The translations under genes and the position numbers were made by a program. A stretch of DNA of 34,739 bases from Porticoccaceae bacterium. GTDB taxonomy: Bacteria; Pseudomonadota; Gammaproteobacteria; Pseudomonadales; Porticoccaceae. Positions within the stretch are counted from its first letter, which is position 1. Each line of letters starts with the position of its first letter. The notes under the pieces were generated by a model that searched no databases, was not told the origin of the DNA, and saw only the letters and a program-made list of their open reading frames with translations. Positions 28,436 to 34,739 of the stretch are shown here, piece after piece. Where the stretch lies: positions 1 through 34,739 of the forward strand of contig DUBX01000043.1 of assembly GCA_012960115.1 (NCBI GenBank), in the 5' to 3' direction.

Positions 28436-28488
28436 AGGTAGATCTCTACATTAACGGAAATTTCGATCCTCACTGTAAGGTACAGGCT

Positions 28489-30054
28489 ATGAACAATGAA
28501 GACGTCACCAACAGGGTTATTGGCAACAAAAGTAGCCTGCTTAAACTTAAATATTTCCTATCAACTTCTTTAAGCGTTTTTATTATTTCATTTTTTTCAC
28601 CGATGGCTTTTGCTCAACAAGGCATTGACGAATTCATTAACAATTCAGTCCAACCGATCACAAGCTTTATATCCGCTATCGTTTTTTACAGTGTGCCGGT
28701 ATTTGGCACCGACATCCCTCTGGTCGTCGCCTGGCTCGTCTTTGCCGCAGTGTATTTTACGCTGTACTTTAAATTTATTAATTTACGCGGTTTTAGTCAC
28801 GCTATTAAATTAGTCCGAGGAAGCGATTCAAATACCAAAGATCCTGGCGAGGTAACTCACTTTCAAGCACTAACCACAGCTGTCTCAGGAACCGTTGGCA
28901 TTGGTAATATTGGTGGCGTCGCGGTCGCAATATCCATAGGTGGGCCAGGCGCAACCTTTTGGATCATTGTCGCTGGCATACTAGGTATGTCGACTAAATT
29001 CATCGAGTGCACCTTAGGTGTTTTACTGCGTCGTGAGAATCCTGATGGTTCAGTCTCAGGCGGCCCCATGTATTATTTAGAATATGCCTTTGCCGAAAAA
29101 GGCTGGAATAAAGCCGGCGCCTTCATTGGCCGCTTTTATGCCCTAGGTATAATGCTTGGCTGTTTAGGCATTGGCAATATGTTCCAATCCAACCAAGCCT
29201 ACATGCAATTCGTCAATGTCACTGGCGGTACAGAAGGAAGTTGGTTTGCAGACAAGGCGTGGCTGTTCGGGCTTTTGCTCGGAGCAGTGGTTGGCTTAGT
29301 CATACTGGGGGGTATTCAAAGCATTGCCCGAGTAACCAGCAAGATCGTTCCTTTTATGGCAATACTTTACTGTGTCAGCGCCATAACTATCATTGGAATG
29401 AACTACGAAGCTATTCCTTATGCGATCAACGCCATTATTAGCGGCGCGTTCAGTCCAGAAGGCATGAGTGGTGGAGCCATTGGCGTAATGATTATCGGCT
29501 TCCAACGGGCGGTGTTTTCAAACGAGGCGGGTATCGGGTCTGCATCTATCGCCCACTCGGCTGTCCGCACAAAAGAACCCATTACTGAAGGTTATGTGTC
29601 CCTGCTAGAGCCCTTTATCGATACCGTGGTTATCTGCACCTTAACAGCGTTAGTCATCGTGACTACTTTCTACTATGAACCCTCCTTTGCGCAAGGTCTT
29701 GGGGGTATTGAAATGACATCTGCAGCCTTCGCCAGAAACATATCTTGGTCTCCTTATTTAATCGCCATTGCCGGAATGCTCTTTGCATTTTCTACGATGA
29801 TCGCGTGGGCGTACTACGGATTAAAAGGTTGGACCTACCTAGTGGGTGAAAAGGTCTGGGCGAGCAATCTGTTTAAGTTGGTTTTTTGTTTATTTGTCGC
29901 CCTAGGCTGCAGTATTCAGCTTGATGCCGTTTTAGACTTTTCAGATGCCTTGGTATTCCTAATTTGTGTGCCCAATATTATTGGCCTGTACATGTTAGCG
30001 CCCTTAGTTAAAAGAGAGCTAACCAAGTACAACCGTAAACACTGTCAGATTTGA
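28489..30054 (+). CDS. Na+:alanine/glycine-type symporter (AGCS family), 3' end replaced by transposon
   Basis: 521 residues with multiple membrane helices. The AGCS signatures are AVSGTVGIGNIGGVAVAIS and the FSNEAGIGSASIAHSAV segment that carries the substrate- and Na+-site residues. An N-terminal hydrophobic stretch ending AFAQQ precedes the transporter core. The ATG at 28489 is chosen for its AAGG site 8 to 11 nt upstream; an open frame reaches back to 28420 but overlaps the exporter stop. The natural cargo may be taurine, hypotaurine or alanine. The final residues CQI and the stop codon come from the left end of the transposon at 30043. The original ending (HIEGK-stop) is stranded at 33937-33954. 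The four or five changed residues are unlikely to harm transport. Confidence 0.9.
   Translation: MNNEDVTNRVIGNKSSLLKLKYFLSTSLSVFIISFFSPMAFAQQGIDEFINNSVQPITSFISAIVFYSVPVFGTDIPLVVAWLVFAAVYFTLYFKFINLRGFSHAIKLVRGSDSNTKDPGEVTHFQALTTAVSGTVGIGNIGGVAVAISIGGPGATFWIIVAGILGMSTKFIECTLGVLLRRENPDGSVSGGPMYYLEYAFAEKGWNKAGAFIGRFYALGIMLGCLGIGNMFQSNQAYMQFVNVTGGTEGSWFADKAWLFGLLLGAVVGLVILGGIQSIARVTSKIVPFMAILYCVSAITIIGMNYEAIPYAINAIISGAFSPEGMSGGAIGVMIIGFQRAVFSNEAGIGSASIAHSAVRTKEPITEGYVSLLEPFIDTVVICTLTALVIVTTFYYEPSFAQGLGGIEMTSAAFARNISWSPYLIAIAGMLFAFSTMIAWAYYGLKGWTYLVGEKVWASNLFKLVFCLFVALGCSIQLDAVLDFSDALVFLICVPNIIGLYMLAPLVKRELTKYNRKHCQI
30038..30042. repeat. Target-site duplication AACAC, left copy
   Basis: AACAC directly before the TGT terminus of the element; identical to 33935-33939. 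Five bp is the duplication length of Tn7, Tn5053/Tn402 and Mu-type transposases. Confidence 0.88.
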
Positions 30055-30107
30055 ATAAAGATTGTGAAAAGGATTTCTAAGATTGTGAATTTAATAAAGT
30101 TTGTGAA
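30043..30107 (+). repeat. Transposon left end, three tightly packed transposase-type sites
   Basis: Sites end at 30068 (AATAAAGATTGTGAA), 30089 (CTAAGATTGTGAA, degenerate) and 30107 (AATAAAGTTTGTGAA), spaced 21 and 18 bp. The packed layout matches the right end of Tn7. The first site overlaps the symporter stop codon. Confidence 0.82.
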
Positions 30108-30382
30108 AATCAGTGAGCAGGGAGAAGCCCCGCTTACATATATTGAATAATGTCCGCTGTCATATCATAAACGGACAATTGAATCTGTTAGAGAAAATTG
30201 ATTGTCTATGAAGGTTAAGACTCACAACGGTCTTTCCCTCGCATTCTTAGTCCGATCTCTTTGGCGGGTTTTTCCCTCATAAACCATGTTGTTATTCAGG
30301 CTTTAACCTAGCCCTATAGACGGCCCTGCAAAGTATGGTGTTGCGTTCTAAGCTCCTCCAAACTGACATGATGAAATCCCAT
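30108..30382. other. Subterminal non-coding region of the transposon
   Basis: No gene is seen. The only structure is TGTCCG (30151-30156) facing CGGACA (30172-30177) with a 15-nt loop. No transposase remnant is recognisable in any frame here. Confidence 0.5.
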
Positions 30383-31045
30383 CTAGGGCAGGTGTTGCAG
30401 CGCATCGTAGTCGTAAATTTCAATGCCACCGTAGACGCGTTTTATCCAAACTTGTGATTCCCAGCGTTTTAATATTTTATTGGTGCTTTGACGAGAAATT
30501 CCCGCTAGAGCCCCTAGCTCCTTCTGGCTGATGGTAATTTTTCCACTCGTACCGAAAGTCGTGCGTTGCAGTAATCGTTTGGCCATCCTCTGCTCTGGAG
30601 AGCAAACCAAAAATTCGTCCACAGCGCCGAAGGCTAAACGGCAGTGTGTACATAGCAAGGAGACCAATGCTTGATAGACCTCAAGATGGCGCTCGCATAA
30701 TTCCAATATTACCTGTCTTGGTAGTATGACCAACTCTGAAGGCATCGTTGTGTGGGCATCGTGAGTTCTGAGGCCACCATCCAAAATAGCAATTTCGCCA
30801 AACCATTGACCTGGTAGGATGTGGGTAAACACGATCTCGTCACCCGCAAACGTGTTAGCAAAGACCCGTACCTCGCCTTTTAGTAGGCCATAAAGACCAT
30901 CGGCTGTCTCGCCTTTGCGCTGAACGCACACATCAGCTCCAAATCGACGGATTTTCGCGGCTTTAACCAATTCTAATCTCGCGGCTTCAGGTAGCGCAGC
31001 TAGCCACTCGTTATCGGCCAAGGCTATTTTATTTGACTTACCCAT
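30383..31045 (-). CDS. Crp/Fnr-family transcription regulator
   Basis: 220 residues: N-terminal cyclic-nucleotide-binding-like beta-barrel (GLLKGEVRVFANTFAGDE, then PGQWFGEIAILDGGLRTHDA) and a C-terminal winged helix (ISQKELGALAGISRQSTNKI, about 173-192). The phosphate-cassette position has GEIAIL and a downstream Arg, so cAMP or a similar ligand is possible. There is no Fnr-type Cys cluster at the N-terminus. It is divergent from the class II aldolase gene over a 102-bp gap and is probably the local regulator of the transposon cargo. Its ribosome site (GGAA) is weak. Confidence 0.88.
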   Translation of the reverse strand: MGKSNKIALADNEWLAALPEAARLELVKAAKIRRFGADVCVQRKGETADGLYGLLKGEVRVFANTFAGDEIVFTHILPGQWFGEIAILDGGLRTHDAHTTMPSELVILPRQVILELCERHLEVYQALVSLLCTHCRLAFGAVDEFLVCSPEQRMAKRLLQRTTFGTSGKITISQKELGALAGISRQSTNKILKRWESQVWIKRVYGGIEIYDYDALQHLP

Positions 31046-31070
31046 TATATTTGTTCCGTAAAGCGCTTAT

Positions 31071-31122
31071 TTAGATCGATTGTAAACTGGTTGACAGTTC
31101 CTCGCACGCGAAGCGCGATAGG
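31071..31122 (+). promoter_or_regulatory. Possible promoter/operator of the transposon cargo operon
   Basis: TTGACA at 31091-31096 is a good -35 box, but the nearest -10-like bases (GATAGG, about 31117) give a long 20-bp spacer, as expected of an activator-dependent promoter. Just upstream, TTTAGAT-CGA-TTGTAAA (31071-31087) is an imperfect dyad placed where a Crp/Fnr-type activator would bind. Confidence 0.3.
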
Positions 31123-31147
31123 GTGTCATTTAATTAGGAGGCTCACT

Positions 31148-31927
31148 ATGTTATCACCAACTCAGAACACCGAATTCACCGAACAGACTAAACAACAGGT
31201 GAACGACAAAGAATGGCAGCTGCGCGTAGATCTGGCTGCCGCTTACCGTTTGGTTGCTGCCTACGGCTGGGATGACCTGATCTTCACCCACATATCTGCT
31301 CGGGTTCCCGATAGCGACGGCCATTTTCTAATCAATCCTTACGGTTTTCTGTTTGAAGAAATCACGGCGAGCAGCCTGGTGAAAGTCGATGCAGATGGCA
31401 ATAAAATACTGGAATCCCCTTATGAGATTAATCCTGCTGGCTTCACCATCCACAGCGCTATCCACTCAGCGCGGGAAGACGCCCACTGTGTGATGCACAC
31501 CCACACCCCTAATGGAGTGGCCGTCTCTGCTCAGCAAGAGGGGCTACTACCGCTATCACAACAATCACTATTTGCGCTGTCTGGCTTGAGCTACCACGCC
31601 TACGAGGGCGTTGCCTTGCGGGAAGACGAAAAACCACGCCTTGTGGCAGACCTTGGGATAAATAATTTCATGATCTTACGTAATCATGGTCTGCTAACTT
31701 GCGCGCCAACGGTAGCGGATGCGTTTCTTGCTATGTATATACTTGAATCGGCTTGTGACATCCAAGTTAAAGCCTTGAGCGCTAAAGAACTGACCCGGGT
31801 GCCCAGTGATATCGTCAGCACCATGCGAGCCCAGGCGAGTGCTGTGACTCGCAATATGGGGGGGCTGCTGGCCTGGCCGGCGCTGTTGCGCAAACTCGAT
31901 CGCGTCGATTCTTCTTACCGAAACTAA
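31148..31927 (+). CDS. Class II aldolase/adducin-family protein
   Basis: 259 residues. The zinc site is visible as H117-x-H119 in MHTHTPNG plus the later His of LRNHGLL. GWDDLIFTHISARVPD and FLINPYGFLFEEITASS are the family substrate loop. Members include fuculose-phosphate aldolase and adducin-like proteins; lack of sugar-phosphate-specific signatures and similarity to the FucA-related adducin-like group leave the substrate open. The ATG at 31148 is chosen because AGGAGG (31136-31141) lies 6 nt upstream; an in-frame GTG at 31091 has no such site. First gene of the forward cargo operon. Confidence 0.88.
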   Translation: MLSPTQNTEFTEQTKQQVNDKEWQLRVDLAAAYRLVAAYGWDDLIFTHISARVPDSDGHFLINPYGFLFEEITASSLVKVDADGNKILESPYEINPAGFTIHSAIHSAREDAHCVMHTHTPNGVAVSAQQEGLLPLSQQSLFALSGLSYHAYEGVALREDEKPRLVADLGINNFMILRNHGLLTCAPTVADAFLAMYILESACDIQVKALSAKELTRVPSDIVSTMRAQASAVTRNMGGLLAWPALLRKLDRVDSSYRN

Positions 31928-31942
31928 CTGAGCTCACACGCA

Positions 31943-32245
31943 ATGAAAAGATTCAACAGTTTCAAGGAATTTTATCCCTTTTATTTGTCGGAGCATTCTA
32001 ACCGCACCTCAAGGCGCTTGCATTTTACTGGCTCGTGGCTAGTGCTTGCTTGTATCACTTTCAGTTTTTGGCGTGCGAGCCCCTTGTACCTTTTGATGAC
32101 GCCGGTTGTGGGTTACAGTCTTGCTTGAGTGGGACATTTTTATTACGAGCACAACAAACCCGCAACCTTCCAGTACCCTATTTACAGCTTGTTAGGTGAT
32201 TGGAAAATGTTTTTAGATATTCTAGTAGGCAAAGTGAAAATTTGA
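31943..32245 (+). pseudogene. Mpo1-like/DUF962 gene interrupted by one in-frame TGA
   Basis: The first 61 codons (FYPFYLSEHSNRTSRRLHF, matching the family Y-x(3)-H-x(4)-N...H pattern) stop at TGA 32126-32128. The same frame then continues for another 38 codons with the family's second half, VGHFYYEHNKPATF and YSLLGDWKMFLDIL, to a normal stop at 32243-32245. A Trp (TGG) is expected at the stop (SLA-W-VGHF), so a single G-to-A change explains it. Full length would be 100 residues, normal for the family. Yeast Mpo1 is an Fe(II) dioxygenase of 2-hydroxy fatty acids; the lost half holds conserved His residues. It starts 15 bp after the aldolase and ends 1 bp before the hydrolase gene. Confidence 0.82.
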
Positions 32246-32246
32246 T

Positions 32247-33176
32247 ATGAATCTGTCAACTAACGATAAAGCTCCGGGTATAAAAACCACAGCCTATGCT
32301 GAACACAAGTCAGTGACAGTTAATGATGCAGATTATGTCTATTTAGAAGCGGGTGGTGGTGACACGGTATTTCTGTTGCACGGTTATCCTGACAACGCGT
32401 ATTCATGGGAACATCAGATTCGCTATCTCAGCAAAGCAGGCTACAGGGTGATCGCACCCTTTTTACGCGGGTATGCGCCCACAACCACACACGGAAAAGC
32501 TTACTTTGATCGCGCAACACTTGCCCGCGACGTCGCAAGTTTGATTGATGTTATTAACAACGGGGAGCCTGTCTTTTTGGTGGGCCAAGATTGGGGGGCA
32601 GCAGTCAGTTATGGTGTGTTGGGGGCCTATCCTGAGAAAATTCGCCGTGCCCTGGTGCTTGCGGTTCCTCACCCCGTGGAAGTTGTGCGGACCCTGAAGC
32701 GCTCACCGCGACACATTATCCGCTCCTTTCATTGGTTTTTATTTCAGCTCCCTTGGCTGCCCGAGCGCATTATTCGTTTCAATAAGGGCAGGTTTCTACG
32801 CTTTCTGTGGAACCTTTGGTCCCCCAATTTTAACGATCATGAACACCTTGACCACATCGTAACAACCCAACTGACAGGAAGCGTTGTGGAAGACACAATC
32901 GCATACTACAGAGCGGCCACTCAACTGTCATATCGGGACCCTGCGCTCAAACCAATTTTCGACCGACTCAACGACATCATTACAAAGCCAACTCGAGTGC
33001 TTTGCGGAACCCGAGACATGCGTAAAGAGATGTTGCCAAGGGCCCGGGACTTATTCGCAGCCAGTGCTGACTACCAATTCGGCTTGATCGAAGGTGCTGG
33101 ACACTTTCTCCATAGGGAAAAACCCGCCTCGGTCAACCGCGAAATTGTTGAGTGGTTTAAGCCCCAGGACAACTGA
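32247..33176 (+). CDS. Epoxide-hydrolase-like alpha/beta hydrolase
   Basis: 309 residues, cytoplasmic. The oxyanion motif HGYPDNAYSWEHQ is near 45-57, and the nucleophile is Asp115 in VGQDWGAAVSYG, the Asp-elbow of epoxide hydrolases and haloalkane dehalogenases. The catalytic acid is probably the Asp in CGTRDMRKE, and the His is in GAGHFLHREKP. A helical cap (about 140-220) holds AYYRAATQL. The HGYP motif favours epoxide hydrolase over dehalogenase. It begins 1 bp after the DUF962 frame, so it was translationally coupled; its own ribosome site (AAAGTGA) is weak, and the nonsense codon upstream could lower its expression. Confidence 0.87.
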   Translation: MNLSTNDKAPGIKTTAYAEHKSVTVNDADYVYLEAGGGDTVFLLHGYPDNAYSWEHQIRYLSKAGYRVIAPFLRGYAPTTTHGKAYFDRATLARDVASLIDVINNGEPVFLVGQDWGAAVSYGVLGAYPEKIRRALVLAVPHPVEVVRTLKRSPRHIIRSFHWFLFQLPWLPERIIRFNKGRFLRFLWNLWSPNFNDHEHLDHIVTTQLTGSVVEDTIAYYRAATQLSYRDPALKPIFDRLNDIITKPTRVLCGTRDMRKEMLPRARDLFAASADYQFGLIEGAGHFLHREKPASVNREIVEWFKPQDN

Positions 33177-33317
33177 CTTTCTATACAATTGATATTACTG
33201 GTTAATTTGTTGTGGCGATCATAACTCTCAGCTTCATTACAGGAGCTGAAACAGAAATATTCAATAGCCAATGAGTGCTAAGACTTTCATATTAATACAT
33301 TGCTAGAGGCATAAATA

Positions 33318-33683
33318 GTGATAAAAATGGTAATGTGTATCACCAGACGTCCAGGCCTCTCGCGGGAAGAGTTCAGCGACTACTGGCTAAATAGTCATGG
33401 ACCACACTTTGTAAAAGTTGCAAAAGACTATCGCGCCAAAAAGTATATACAAAGTCATACGATAGATTCACAATTAAATTCCATGGTGCGTGATATCAGA
33501 GATATGACCAAAGAATATGACGGAATAGCCGAAATATGGTGGGAATCGGAAGACGATTATATTCGAGGGCTCAATTCGCCCATGATGAAAAAGCATGGTG
33601 CAGAATTTCTTGCCGATGAAACAGAATTTGTAGACCTAGAAAATTCCACAGTATTCTTTACCGTCGAACATGAGTTAATTTAG
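33318..33683 (+). CDS. EthD-domain protein
   Basis: 121 residues, ferredoxin-like dimeric alpha/beta-barrel fold. The family core is visible: CITRRPGLSREEFSDYWLNSHGP at the N-terminus and a late AEIWWESEDDY segment. EthD proteins accompany degradation of ethers, aromatics and polyketide-like rings as small enzymes or helpers, and their active role is often unknown. The GTG at 33318 is preferred over the ATG three codons later because AGAGG is 9 nt upstream. It is the last cargo gene, 141 bp after the hydrolase. Confidence 0.85.
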   Translation: MIKMVMCITRRPGLSREEFSDYWLNSHGPHFVKVAKDYRAKKYIQSHTIDSQLNSMVRDIRDMTKEYDGIAEIWWESEDDYIRGLNSPMMKKHGAEFLADETEFVDLENSTVFFTVEHELI

Positions 33684-33799
33684 TGATCATTTAGGCCCTT
33701 ACACGCCTCTTAATGACACTGAGCCGCCCACGCTCTCAAAGAACCTTGTGTTTTTTGTGGCTGTTTTTTGACAAGGGCCCGACAAACTGACGCTCTATA

Positions 33800-33934
33800 T
33801 TCACAAACTTTATTAAAAATATTTACATGCTCAGATCATTCAAACTTGTTAATTCACAATCTTTATTAGGATTTTTAAACCCCAGATTGCCGCCTCCATA
33901 GCCGGGAATTCACAATCTTTATTCAAATCTGACA
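33800..33934 (-). repeat. Transposon right end, three widely spaced transposase-type sites
   Basis: On the minus strand: AATAAAGATTGTGAA at 33909-33923 (inside the terminal repeat), AATAAAGATTGTGAA at 33853-33867, and AATAAAGTTTGTGAA at 33800-33814, spaced 56 and 53 bp. This spaced layout matches the left end of Tn7. The stretch 33684-33799 between EthD and this end shows no gene. Confidence 0.83.
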
Positions 33935-33939
33935 AACAC
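33935..33939. repeat. Target-site duplication AACAC, right copy
   Basis: AACAC immediately after the ACA terminus, identical to 30038-30042. It belongs to the same codon register (AAA CAC) as the symporter gene. Confidence 0.88.
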
Positions 33940-33954
33940 ATCGAAGGGAAATGA
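33937..33954 (+). pseudogene. Stranded original 3' end of the AGCS symporter gene
   Basis: CAC ATC GAA GGG AAA TGA reads His-Ile-Glu-Gly-Lys-stop and joins in frame to the symporter sequence ending at 30042 if the element and one AACAC are removed. It is the pre-insertion end of the gene. Confidence 0.78.
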
Positions 33955-33976
33955 CACCTAAGGCGTGACAATCATA

Positions 33977-34011
33977 TAAAAGCGGTTATATTACCTCATT
34001 AACCGCTTTTA
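33977..34011. terminator. Strong hairpin: ancestral operon terminator or TauR leader structure
   Basis: A perfect 12-bp stem, TAAAAGCGGTTA / TAACCGCTTTTA, with an 11-nt loop; A-rich before and TTT after, so it could terminate in both directions. It ends only 15 bp before the TauR-like ATG, so it must also lie in that gene's promoter or leader. It originally followed the symporter stop by about 20 bp. Confidence 0.65.
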
Positions 34012-34026
34012 TTTAGGCTATTAACC

Positions 34027-34739
34027 ATGCCTCTAGACGCGCTATTCCACCTCGACGCAAATAGCGAGCACAGCCTGCAAAAGCAGATTATTGAGCAAAT
34101 TACCCGTGCCATCGTTAATGGTAATCTCCCCACCGATCTACCCTTACCCTCTAGCCGCAATCTATCAAGTCAGCTTAAAGTCGGTCGCAACACGGTTATT
34201 CTGGCCTACGAGCGATTAGTTAGCGACGGCTACTTAATTTCCAAAGAGCGCAGCGGCTACTTTGTTAATCCAGAGATTTTAAAAGGCTATGCCCAAGCGC
34301 CGCCCGAGACTGAATCAGGAAAAGGCCCTTATCAATCCGACTGGGCAAAGCGGATCAAACTAGAACCCTCTAGGTTTGCCAATATAGAAAAACCCAGGGA
34401 TTGGCAACGCTACCCCTACCCCTTTATTTATGGACAAATAGACACCGACTTATTTCCTTTGAACAACTGGCGTGAATGCTGTCGCGACGCAGTCAGTGTG
34501 CAAGCCATTCAGAGTTGGTCGGTGGATCAGTCTGATACTGATGACCCTCTCTTAATCGAACAAATACAGAAAAGGCTACTGCCTAGACGAGGTGTATGGG
34601 CCAATGCACACGAAATTTTAATCACAGTGGGTGCTCAGCACGCGCTCTACTTGCTGGCCGAGGTGCTGTTCGACAAAAACAGCACCATTGAATTGGAAGG
34701 TGCCATCTGCCCATTGGGTTTTCCAGCCAAGTTCATAGT
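34027..34739 (+). CDS. MocR/TauR-type PLP-dependent regulator, partial at window edge
   Basis: The frame is open to the end of the window (237 codons). Residues 1-80 are a GntR-type winged helix (LPLPSSRNLSSQLKVGRNTV, then YERLVSDGYLISKERSGYFV). After a linker comes the start of an aminotransferase-I fold (PYPFIYGQIDTDLFPLNNW, LLPRRGVWA, ILITVGAQHALYLLAE), the MdcR/MocR architecture. The YPF-YGQ-D-LFP-WR and DDPLLIEQI stretches resemble TauR, which activates taurine aminotransferase genes with PLP and taurine. The ATG has only a weak AGG upstream. Before the transposon insertion it lay about 70 bp past the symporter gene, so it is the likely activator of the aminotransferase operon. The PLP Lys is beyond the window. 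Confidence 0.87.
   Translation, partial: MPLDALFHLDANSEHSLQKQIIEQITRAIVNGNLPTDLPLPSSRNLSSQLKVGRNTVILAYERLVSDGYLISKERSGYFVNPEILKGYAQAPPETESGKGPYQSDWAKRIKLEPSRFANIEKPRDWQRYPYPFIYGQIDTDLFPLNNWRECCRDAVSVQAIQSWSVDQSDTDDPLLIEQIQKRLLPRRGVWANAHEILITVGAQHALYLLAEVLFDKNSTIELEGAICPLGFPAKFI

Larger units (their letters stand above)
30043..33934. mobile_element. Cargo-only transposon with Tn7/Tn5053-superfamily ends (3892 bp)
   Basis: The boundaries are set by three independent signs. First, a 26-bp perfect terminal inverted repeat (30043-30068 against 33909-33934) with TGT...ACA termini. Second, three copies of an AATAAAG(A/T)TTGTGAA site at each end, all pointing inward. Third, a flanking 5-bp duplication AACAC. 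Deleting the element plus one AACAC restores the reading frame and stop of the symporter gene. Established Tn7 ends also begin TGT and carry several 22-bp TnsB sites with an AATAAAG core, packed at one end and spaced at the other, as here. No tnsA/B/C, tniA or other transposase is inside, so it must be moved in trans or be a decayed derivative. Cargo, left to right: Crp/Fnr regulator, class II aldolase, broken DUF962, epoxide-hydrolase-like enzyme, EthD protein. Confidence 0.88.

Noticed and set aside
30054-30107. Three short direct repeats that could be read as a CRISPR-like or iteron array
   Set aside because: Repeat cores are only 15 bp with 3-6 bp between them, they vary in sequence, and matching inverted copies at 33800-33923 plus a target duplication explain them as transposon ends.
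31091-31147. Upstream GTG start for the class II aldolase
   Set aside because: The extra 19 residues are encoded over the promoter region and have no ribosome site, while AGGAGG is ideally placed for the ATG at 31148.
32126-32128. Selenocysteine or programmed recoding at the TGA of the DUF962 gene
   Set aside because: The family has Trp, not Cys, at this position and no SECIS-like hairpin is evident just downstream, so a point mutation is simpler.

Overview
The window reads as a chromosomal segment of a heterotrophic, probably marine gammaproteobacterium. That inference rests on the mix of genes: FadE/DmdC-type acyl-CoA dehydrogenases, Na+-coupled sugar and amino-acid symporters, cytoplasmic galactosidases, an alkaline ceramidase, a TauR-like regulator and a YghU-type glutathione transferase. 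No rRNA, tRNA, CRISPR or phage genes were seen. Two genes run off the edges: an acyl-CoA dehydrogenase on the left and a MocR/TauR-type regulator on the right.

Layout. (a) 1-5694, fatty-acid/acyl-CoA block: two acyl-CoA dehydrogenases on the minus strand and a divergent acyl-CoA ligase. The edge dehydrogenase appears to run in frame into the C-terminal end of an old-yellow-enzyme (OYE) oxidoreductase. (b) 5691-8864: a TPR/TonB-C protein whose signal peptide lies in another frame, and a CotH-kinase lipoprotein with a carbohydrate-binding-like domain nested inside the kinase fold. (c) 9064-12257: a tight operon of MocA-type dehydrogenase, xylose-reductase-like aldo/keto reductase and TauD-type dioxygenase. 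(d) 12686-25227, glycan/lipid block: secreted alpha/beta hydrolase, GH42 beta-galactosidase with an SSS symporter, YghU, a small helical protein, GH36 alpha-galactosidase with a second SSS symporter, and a secreted neutral ceramidase. Both galactosidases lack signal peptides, so small galactosides are probably imported intact. (e) 25405-34739, sulfonate/amine block: SnoaL-like protein, taurine/hypotaurine-type aminotransferase, YeiH/TauZ-type sulfite/sulfate exporter, AGCS Na+:amino-acid symporter, and a TauR-like regulator.

The main discovery is inside block (e). A 3892-bp element (30043-33934) separates the symporter gene from its original stop codon and from the TauR-like gene. It has a 26-bp perfect terminal inverted repeat with TGT...ACA ends, three repeated TnsB-like sites at each end (tightly packed on one side, widely spaced on the other), and a perfect 5-bp target duplication, AACAC. 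This is the architecture of Tn7/Tn5053-superfamily transposons, but there is no transposase inside. The cargo is metabolic: a Crp/Fnr regulator, a class II aldolase, an Mpo1/DUF962 gene interrupted by one TGA codon, an epoxide-hydrolase-like enzyme and an EthD protein. Removing the element and one target copy restores a symporter gene ending KHIEGK-stop, followed about 70 bp later by the TauR-like gene. The ancestral order was therefore aminotransferase, exporter, symporter, regulator.
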